A DNA stretch of 64,000 nucleotides from Paenibacillus sp. FSL K6-1330. GTDB lineage: Bacteria > Bacillota > Bacilli > Paenibacillales > Paenibacillaceae. Made by a program: the position numbers and the translations under genes. The DNA is taken from contig NZ_CP150269.1 in the NCBI RefSeq assembly GCF_037976825.1, positions 5,531,501-5,595,500 of the forward strand. The letters run 5' to 3'. Under the pieces are notes generated by a model. That model was not told where the DNA came from, searched no databases, and saw nothing but the letters and a program-made list of their open reading frames with translations. Shown in pieces: positions 58,800 to 64,000 of this stretch (position 1 is the first letter of the stretch; each line of letters starts with the position of its first letter).

Positions 58800-58816
58800 C
58801 CTTCATTAATCTTTCC

Positions 58817-60304
58817 TTATGGTGTTTTCCCCAGGATCACTTCGCCTGTCGCCCTATTCCAGGACATCGGAATGCCAAGCTTTGATGTGATCAACTCCAA
58901 TGGAAACATGCTCGAATCAGCCAGGAATGGAATGCTGGCATTATCTCGCGTCACCTTCCCGTTCACCAATACAACTGCAGGATCACTGGACTTAATGGAT
59001 ACGGTATTCCCTCCATAAGAGAAAGACCAAATTGGAAATCGATGATTTCCGTGTTTCGGATCCGGAGTGGACTGTCCGCGCTTCACTTTGATCCCGAGCG
59101 CTTCAAATACGCTATTATACGGTACATACAGCTTGTCTTTCACAATGGCGGATGATCCGTAGAAGCTAACCTTTTGTCCGTTTACCGACCAGGACAGAGG
59201 AGGCTGTACGAAGACTGGATTCCCATCGTTCTCGTTAAGAGAGCCGCTGCCCTGATATTTCTCTTCTCCCCAAGCCAGCACCTTACCGTCCTGATTGGTT
59301 GCATAACCTGTATATCCCTTGGTGCCCCATAACGCCGTTATACCTGTCAGACCTTTCACTTGAAAGGGCTTTGCCGTTGGGTCGTTGTAATTCCACTGCC
59401 AGACTGTGCCGTCGTTTTTAAGCATAAATAAACGGTTGGACCCTGTTCTTATCTCTCGGATTTCTTTAAGGCCCTTTACTGCAATCGGCGCTTGCTGCTT
59501 GGTATTCACATTCCACCGCAGCACCGTCCCATTCTCATGCAGCAGGAACACGTCATACCAATCCACTGCGATTCCGGTAATGGAGGAGGTAACCAGCGGT
59601 TTAACCTCGCCAAACTCACGTTCCAGGCGGAATCGATCGTAGAAACTGTTATATACCGTTAACATATCGACGCTGCCGTCTTTACCGAGAATCAATGCCT
59701 CATGTCCGGCGACCACTATTGTTTTTGCATTCGTGACTCCTTTGATAGGGAAGTATTTTACGGTCATCTTTAAATGATCATTCGGATCATACGTCGGACG
59801 CCATATCGTTGCAGTCCCATCCTTATGTAATGCGACAGAACCATGGTTTGAAATGACCAAACTGGCTACACCCTTAAGTCCTTCCAGCTTCATCAGCCCT
59901 CCCCGTTTTTGGAAAGGGTCCCCGTTAATATAAGGCGAGTAATTATCGCCCCAGGCCCACACATCCCCGTTTTTGTCCAAGGCATATGAAGAATTGTCAC
60001 CTGCCGCCACCTGAACAATATCAGTTAGACCCGCAACTTGCTTTGGCACCAATTGATGAATGCTAGTCCCGTCACCTACTTGACCTGACTTGTTATAACC
60101 CCAGGCGGTCACGGAGCCGTCGCTCCATGCCGCTACACCATGCCCGCTGCCGCCAGCCACGCTTACCGGTATGGGGCGGGAATCACCGTTCACGGCCTTT
60201 GCAGCTCCCACAACGCCCATCGCGGTACAATTGACTGCCAGCAGTATCGTCACTAACATATAAGCTACTCTACGTTTCAATACCTTCAAGTATGAGGCCT
60301 CCAT
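58817..60304 (-). CDS. Secreted RCC1-repeat protein with copper amine oxidase N-terminal-like domain
   Basis: About 495 residues. The signal peptide KRRVAYMLVTILLAVNCTAM is followed by about six RCC1-type beta-propeller repeats (about residues 45-370, e.g. SDGSVTAWGYNKSGQVGDGT and DKNGDVWAWGDNYSPYINGD) and, at the C-terminus (about 375-495), a stalk domain like the N-terminal domain of copper amine oxidases (LYVPYNSVFEALGIKVKRG, AVVLVNGKVTRDNASIPFL, GIPMSWNRATGEVILGK). Such proteins are common secreted surface proteins in Paenibacillus; the domain binds no known ligand. Start ATG 60304 follows AAGGA; TTG 60289 behind GGAGG is equally possible. Confidence 0.88.
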   Translation of the reverse strand: MEASYLKVLKRRVAYMLVTILLAVNCTAMGVVGAAKAVNGDSRPIPVSVAGGSGHGVAAWSDGSVTAWGYNKSGQVGDGTSIHQLVPKQVAGLTDIVQVAAGDNSSYALDKNGDVWAWGDNYSPYINGDPFQKRGGLMKLEGLKGVASLVISNHGSVALHKDGTATIWRPTYDPNDHLKMTVKYFPIKGVTNAKTIVVAGHEALILGKDGSVDMLTVYNSFYDRFRLEREFGEVKPLVTSSITGIAVDWYDVFLLHENGTVLRWNVNTKQQAPIAVKGLKEIREIRTGSNRLFMLKNDGTVWQWNYNDPTAKPFQVKGLTGITALWGTKGYTGYATNQDGKVLAWGEEKYQGSGSLNENDGNPVFVQPPLSWSVNGQKVSFYGSSAIVKDKLYVPYNSVFEALGIKVKRGQSTPDPKHGNHRFPIWSFSYGGNTVSIKSSDPAVVLVNGKVTRDNASIPFLADSSMFPLELITSKLGIPMSWNRATGEVILGKTP

Positions 60305-60417
60305 TCTCAATCCTTATAATGGTATATAATAACATATCAAAAGATGGTACGGAAAAAATAGTATACTGCCCGTTCTGATAGCTGGAATCAGTTACTCAAA
60401 TCATTGCTTAAGTCAGG

Positions 60418-61719
60418 TTACGTCTGCTGGAACAAGGTTGCGGTCACCTGGCAGTCCGCGCACAGGAACATATAATAAATGCCTTCTCCATACTCCTCGA
60501 TCTGTTCCCAGTCCAGCTGCCCGATGAATGTCATGCTTTTGGAACAGCAGGAGCAGGAGGGATATACGGCGTCCTGAATCCAAGCCTGATAGCCGCCGAT
60601 TTGCGAAACCGCCGGACCAAGCGCCCAATAGGCCGCATAATAGCTGTTGCGAGGATGGTCCGCAAGCCGTAAGGACTGCCCCACCGCCGAATAGTTCCTA
60701 TCATCCTTCTCGGAATTAGGCTCCGGTACATAACCCTGTCTACTATTGACTTGGCTCCATTCGGATTTCCCATGGAAATCTACGTCCATATAGATCGTAT
60801 CGTAACAGCTGCAGTTCAGACAGGTGCTCACTCGCAGCCTCTCTCCGGACACCCCCAAGAATTGAAGCTTCGGATGGCTGATGTCCAGATCCGTCAAGGT
60901 GGTTAGACTGCTTCCGCACCATGGACAGAGAGTGGAATGCTCCTTCAAAAATTTTGCGGGTTCCGGTTCTGCTACACATGTGCTTTCTGACAGCTCTATT
61001 TTTTCTATGGCGTAGCTGTCATGATAGAATAATAGGCGCTTGCTCCCTTTCTCCGTAAGCTCCCATCCCCCTTCATGCGCATAAGCTTCAGGCGGAACAT
61101 ATAGTTCCTCTGCCCATGATGGAGGCACGGCCCGCCATTCTTGAAATTGGTGCACAACCTGATCATCCCCAATCCAAGCCAGGGCAAGCAGCAGATGGTT
61201 GCGGTTATCCTTGTCCTGTTCTACTTGTTGCAGCAGCTTGTCGCGGCTATGGGCAGATGCATCTTTGAACAAAATGCCGGGATAATAGATACCGTGCTCC
61301 ATCAATGTTGGGATACAGGATTCAAGCGACTTGTTCTGATAACAGACCAGGGAAACCACAATTTCCTGGCAGGTGTCCTCATCGCCCGCTTCCAGCAGAT
61401 CAAGGGCAATAGTCAGCATGCGCTCGGCCTCACTTGGTGATAATGCTGAATATACCTCTTCTCTTTTTAGAGGATAGGGAATATATCGAATCAATGGATC
61501 CCGCCTCAGCGGGGCATGCATGATCTTAAGGATCTCTACTGGATCTGTAATCCCTTCGTATAAGTCGATGTCTCTCCGATTTTGTTCTATGTAACGCTGC
61601 CGTTCCTTGCGCTCCATTTCCTGCTTGCACGGCATGCAATAACCGCCGGTCTTGGCCGCGGTTGCCGGTAATATCGTTGCGGAACAGCCTTCGCTTCGAC
61701 ATGGCAGCCGTTCTGTCAT
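60418..61719 (-). CDS. Large zinc-ribbon-containing protein with DUF1963-like C-terminus
   Basis: A 433-residue cytoplasmic protein with three cysteine pairs: CRSEGC and CMPCK at the N-terminus (a small zinc ribbon), CPWCGSS with CLNC in the middle (about residues 285-325), and CSCCSK with CADC at the end. The C-terminal part (about 350-433; GGYQAWIQDAVYPSCSCCSK, then TFIGQLDWEQ) resembles the DUF1963/YwqG family. The middle (about 90-260) is helical and HEAT-like. AAGGAGGGG lies 6 nt before the ATG. Function unknown; DUF1963 proteins are often found near polymorphic-toxin immunity genes, but no toxin is seen here. Confidence 0.7.
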   Translation of the reverse strand: MTERLPCRSEGCSATILPATAAKTGGYCMPCKQEMERKERQRYIEQNRRDIDLYEGITDPVEILKIMHAPLRRDPLIRYIPYPLKREEVYSALSPSEAERMLTIALDLLEAGDEDTCQEIVVSLVCYQNKSLESCIPTLMEHGIYYPGILFKDASAHSRDKLLQQVEQDKDNRNHLLLALAWIGDDQVVHQFQEWRAVPPSWAEELYVPPEAYAHEGGWELTEKGSKRLLFYHDSYAIEKIELSESTCVAEPEPAKFLKEHSTLCPWCGSSLTTLTDLDISHPKLQFLGVSGERLRVSTCLNCSCYDTIYMDVDFHGKSEWSQVNSRQGYVPEPNSEKDDRNYSAVGQSLRLADHPRNSYYAAYWALGPAVSQIGGYQAWIQDAVYPSCSCCSKSMTFIGQLDWEQIEEYGEGIYYMFLCADCQVTATLFQQT

Positions 61720-61735
61720 GCTAGCCCCTCCTTGT

Positions 61736-61812
61736 TCTATGGTTAGTCAACTCGGTTCAGTTGGATTCTGGCTCTTTTTCTATGGTAAGTCCACTCAGTT
61801 TGATCCTGGCTC
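61736..61812. repeat. Imperfect tandem duplication upstream of the DUF1963-like gene
   Basis: Two copies, 61736-61774 and 61779-61812, share TCTATGGT, AGTC, ACTC, GTT and CTGGCTC in the same order. The second copy contains GTTTGATCCTGGCTC, identical to 15 nt of the 16S rRNA 5' end, but the flanks are unrelated to rRNA. They lie within the promoter region of the minus-strand gene. Confidence 0.6.
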
Positions 61813-62123
61813 CTATTCATCCTCATGGCCATAATCTCCTCTATTAACTATAACTTTCTTTTCATTCCCATATCAACAGGGGCTAAATGAATCATACCAC
61901 TGGGCCGGCAGGTATTTAGATTTCAGCATATTAGGGAGCATGATGATTGGGAGCCCTATAGCGTCTCCATTGGATTCGTGCACGCTGCTCCCTGTATGCA
62001 CGGTGCGTGGTCCGGGACATGCTCTATATGCTAATCCTTCCTTTACGGTGTCCATTGTGAATAGCATACTCCTTGTGTATGTACTCTTAACGGTGGAACC
62101 GGTTGGCGCATCGCTAAGCGCTC
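61813..62123. other. Gene-poor stretch between the DUF1963-like gene and the epimerase
   Basis: Frames are open on both strands (a minus-strand frame of about 100 codons ends at 61873), but none has an SD or a recognisable family. GCGCATCGCT (62106-62115) and AGCGAATGCGC (62131-62141) can pair over the end of the epimerase gene, without a T-run. Confidence 0.3.
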
Positions 62124-62978
62124 TCATCTCAGCGAATGCGCGAACCCTGTTCGCCACGTGGGGTGCAGCGGATGCCAACCGTACTCCTGCCGGGCTTTGG
62201 CGTTGGAAGCACCCCGTTCGCCGCGCTTACTCCCCGCTTGATATGCTGGAGCAGGCGCTTGCAGCGCCTCGGCATACACCGGTAGCCACACCGTACCTGT
62301 AGCAGGCTCGTCATCTACGATATTGACCGGACCCGCCGGCCAGTTCAATGCCTGCAGAGCGGCATTCGCCGCATCCTCGACATGGAGAAATGACATGATG
62401 CCATCCGTTGCCGGAAGAGCTCGAGTTCGTACCTTTTCCGCCATTACCCCGTTGGCGTCGTACCACGTGCCAGGGCCATAGAACATACCATACCTTAAAA
62501 TGACGTGATTCGGCATTTGTGCAACGGCATGTTCCAGCGAGACGATCCCGTCTATCGTGGACTTGCGCGGCGCAGGCGCCTGGACATCCAAGGGGACGTC
62601 TTCGGTGGCAGGATGATCTCCGGGCTCATAAGCCCAGGCAATGCTCTGGGCAATCATTCGTTTAACGCCATGGATCTGCGCGGCTTCTACCAGATGACGG
62701 GTACCCTCCATTCGAATCCTCGCATTATCCTCCAGATTCCATTGGCTTAGCGAAGTGAGCTGATGGATAACGACATCCGGCCGTATTTCCCCGATCGCGG
62801 CTATCATCCCTTCCCGATCAAAAGCATCTGCTATGATCCCCCTTGCTCCCCATGATTCGATCAACCCTTTTCGCTGAGGATGGTGGGTCATGCCTGTAAC
62901 CTCATGACCAGCTTGCACCAGCCTCGGAAGCAACCGCTGACCGATAACGCCAGTAGAGCCTGCTACGAATATTTTGAT
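62124..62978 (-). CDS. NAD(P)-dependent epimerase/dehydratase-like protein with apparent ATC start
   Basis: A 284-residue extended SDR. The Rossmann motif IKIFVAGSTGVIGQRLLPRL (GxxGxxG) is complete only if translation starts at ATC 62978, 9 nt after GGAGG; no ATG, GTG or TTG exists in frame between that SD and the motif. A start at TTG 62933 would cut off the nucleotide-binding loop. Other marks: DVVIHQLTSLSQWN, IAQSIAWAYEPGDHPATE, VSLEHAVAQMP and VILRYGMFYGPGTWYD. The catalytic YxxxK is not evident (SLEHAV in its place), so it may be a non-catalytic or altered member. Confidence 0.75.
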   Translation of the reverse strand: MKIFVAGSTGVIGQRLLPRLVQAGHEVTGMTHHPQRKGLIESWGARGIIADAFDREGMIAAIGEIRPDVVIHQLTSLSQWNLEDNARIRMEGTRHLVEAAQIHGVKRMIAQSIAWAYEPGDHPATEDVPLDVQAPAPRKSTIDGIVSLEHAVAQMPNHVILRYGMFYGPGTWYDANGVMAEKVRTRALPATDGIMSFLHVEDAANAALQALNWPAGPVNIVDDEPATGTVWLPVYAEALQAPAPAYQAGSKRGERGASNAKARQEYGWHPLHPTWRTGFAHSLR

Positions 62979-63139
62979 AAATGATAACCTCCAGTCTGCT
63001 GCATATGAAGTGGATTGGGTATCTCCCCATCAACAATGGGATATTTTCAGTTTGATCTTAGCATGATGGATAGACAGCTATAAGTACCACTTTTCATCAA
63101 GTCAACCATGCCATTTCATTCGATTGATAGATTGTGACT

Positions 63140-63300
63140 GACAGGTGGAAAGAGTACGGGGCACTCGCAGTTTGACAGGCGCGACAGGGTGCACTGTGAC
63201 AAGCGTGAATAGAGTACTCGCTGTACGTGAACAAAGCATTGTAGTTAGACAAGTGCTTAAAGCACTGTTGTTTGACAAGCACGATAGAGTACACAGCAAT
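63140..63300. repeat. Cluster of degenerate TTTGACAAGC-type repeats
   Basis: Related units begin at about 63137, 63171, 63195, 63226, 63245 and 63271, with words such as TTTGACAGGC, GTGACAAGC, TTAGACAAG and TTTGACAAGC followed by GATAGAGTAC or GCACT. Unit length is about 19-34 bp, so it is not a CRISPR array. Short open frames across the cluster on both strands have no SD and are not taken as genes. Confidence 0.5.
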
Positions 63301-63320
63301 CGCATATTCGTTCAACATAA

Positions 63321-63350
63321 AAACGCACCACATTAAGTGGTACGTTTTTA
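63321..63350. terminator. Bidirectional terminator between repeat cluster and SR1P-like gene
   Basis: AAACGCACCAC (63321-63331) pairs with GTGGTACGTTT (63337-63347) with one mismatch, with A-runs and T-runs on the two sides. It lies just after the SR1P-like stop (63373, minus strand). Confidence 0.7.
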
Positions 63351-63372
63351 TGGGAACAACCTTCTCCTATCA

Positions 63373-63528
63373 TTACTCTTCGTCTATTACATTACTTACT
63401 GATATATGCATACGGCTGTGCAGCTGCTGGCACTCCGGCTGATCGCACACGCTATAAAAAGTAACAATTCGATTCGTATCCACCGTATCGATTTGAGAGT
63501 TGCAATGCCTGCACAAGATGACACCCAT
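63373..63528 (-). CDS. SR1P-like small protein (GapA-binding peptide family)
   Basis: A 51-residue protein starting MGVILCRHCNSQIDTVDTNR with IVTFYSVC following. The pattern MGxIxCxxCxxxI, then a hydrophobic strand with Tyr and a second Cys pair (C-DQPE-C), matches the SR1P family. In B. subtilis the 39-residue SR1P is encoded on the regulatory RNA SR1 and stimulates GapA binding to RNase J1. ATG 63528 follows AAAAAGGTG; a longer frame to GTG 63555 lacks a good SD. The C-terminal extension of about 12 residues is longer than in B. subtilis. Whether the transcript is also a regulatory RNA is unknown. Confidence 0.75.
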   Translation of the reverse strand: MGVILCRHCNSQIDTVDTNRIVTFYSVCDQPECQQLHSRMHISVSNVIDEE

Positions 63529-64000
63529 ATTCACCTTTTTAATGGAATTGTTCACGCTTCACTCATCCTCTCTTGGTATCAGATTTGTGTTCGAACTTCC
63601 CAGCCATCGTCTTCCTGATTAATTGCAGGACTGAACCTCCCCTTCTCGCTTCAAACTCGTCTGGTTTCGATCCACCTCCAATAATGCATATTTTATAATC
63701 ATCTTATGTGATTAATGTACATTATAAATAAATAATACACAATATATATTCGTGTATTTGTTTAATCGCATCATATATGACGTCATATTTATTTGAACAA
63801 CATAAAAAACGCTCCCTGTAGTAACAGAAAGCGGTTCAATGACCTAATTTGAGAAGATCAGGCTTTCAGATCTTTTTAAATCAATTGGCGAACTATATCG
63901 CTGTCAAGCATAATATGAAAGCAATACCTTATTGCTAAACCCGCAAAACACGAGTTATACTAGCCATCATAACGACGTGAAGAACACGCCGCTTCTATGC
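63529..64000. other. Gene-poor right end with one terminator
   Basis: No gene was supported in the last 470 nt. The stretch 63680-63800 is very AT-rich. A minus-strand terminator-like hairpin (CGCT 63810-63813 with AGCG 63830-63833, inner CTGT/ACAG, then TTTTTT) suggests a minus-strand transcript arriving from beyond the right edge. A weak plus-strand hairpin (AAGATC 63854-63859 with GATCTT 63869-63874 and TTT) lies beside it. Confidence 0.4.
63804..63833 (-). terminator. Terminator-like hairpin near the right edge
   Basis: Minus-strand CGCT-tt-CTGT-tact-ACAG-gg-AGCG followed by six T (63809-63804). It would end a minus-strand transcript from the right. Confidence 0.55.

Noticed and set aside
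61798..61812. A 15-nt match to the 16S rRNA 5' end (GTTTGATCCTGGCTC).
   Set aside because: The flanking bases do not continue the rRNA, and it is part of an imperfect local duplication, so no rRNA gene or fragment is called.
61873..62302. Open frames of about 100-120 codons on both strands beside the epimerase gene.
   Set aside because: Neither has an SD or a recognisable family, and part overlaps the epimerase gene on the same DNA. Left as unassigned sequence.
63140..63300. Possible CRISPR array.
   Set aside because: Units and spacing are irregular, there is no conserved repeat/spacer length, and no cas genes are nearby.
63097..63336. Overlapping small open frames across the repeat cluster on both strands.
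   Set aside because: No SD, no family resemblance, and the frames arise from the repeats themselves.

Overview
The window looks like a chromosomal segment of a Paenibacillus-type Bacillota. Base composition is moderate, strong Gram-positive Shine-Dalgarno (SD) sequences precede most genes, and TTG and GTG starts are common. It carries CUT1 and Lpl/Ytc-type sugar importers, T-box leaders, a cre site, SdpR/SdpI, HelD, YhaM, MgtE, YmaF and an SR1P-like peptide. No rRNA, tRNA, CRISPR array, intact insertion sequence or phage module was found. Most of the window is an accessory, niche-adaptation region built from small transporter, regulator and enzyme cassettes.

Layout. 1-4.7 kb: TetR regulator (cut by the left edge), VOC protein, and a CUT1 sugar importer operon. 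4.9-7 kb: DUF1772 protein, two gene remnants (phospholipase D-like and Hsp33 C-terminus) meeting at a small palindrome, and a G1 glutamic peptidase. 7-10 kb: deaminase-like amidohydrolase and ankyrin lipoprotein, divergent from a LysR regulator. 10-18 kb: BmrC/BmrD-like heterodimeric exporter, HelD and a DrrAB-like exporter. 18-21.5 kb: WYL regulator with an NmrA-like oxidoreductase, MBL hydrolase, Lrp/AsnC regulator. 21.5-28.2 kb: Lpl-type importer operon with an oxidoreductase, preceded by a long leader with promoter and cre site, and a LacI regulator. 28.4-34.7 kb: two MFS exporters, a probably leaderless ArsR regulator, and a lipoprotein paired with a uronate-isomerase-like enzyme without permeases. 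35-38.6 kb: leuA and aroF (DAHP synthase/chorismate mutase), each behind a T-box leader.

38.7-42.4 kb: DUF418 membrane protein divergent from a two-component system, with one 19-bp element in front of both. 42.4-47.5 kb: YhaM, aldo/keto reductase, MgtE, YmaF, DUF2935. 47.5-50.3 kb: CatB-like acetyltransferase behind a putative leader peptide and hairpin, then a PRISE-type reductase convergent with an HxlR regulator. 50.3-55.6 kb: MocR regulator divergent from a GH43 glycosidase, YczE-like membrane protein, nuclease-like/HTH protein, and an SdpR-SdpI pair without the toxin genes. 55.7-64 kb: GNAT, TetR/MFS divergent pair with matching operators, secreted RCC1-repeat protein, DUF1963-like protein, NAD-dependent epimerase whose only well-placed start is ATC, a block of degenerate repeats, and an SR1P-like peptide.

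Common themes are local regulators sitting beside the transporters or enzymes they probably control, with visible operators, and repeated carbohydrate-uptake modules. The best candidates for undescribed regulation are the leader peptide/hairpin in front of the CatB-like gene, the shared 19-bp box of the two-component system, and the WYL-controlled oxidoreductase/ABC cluster.
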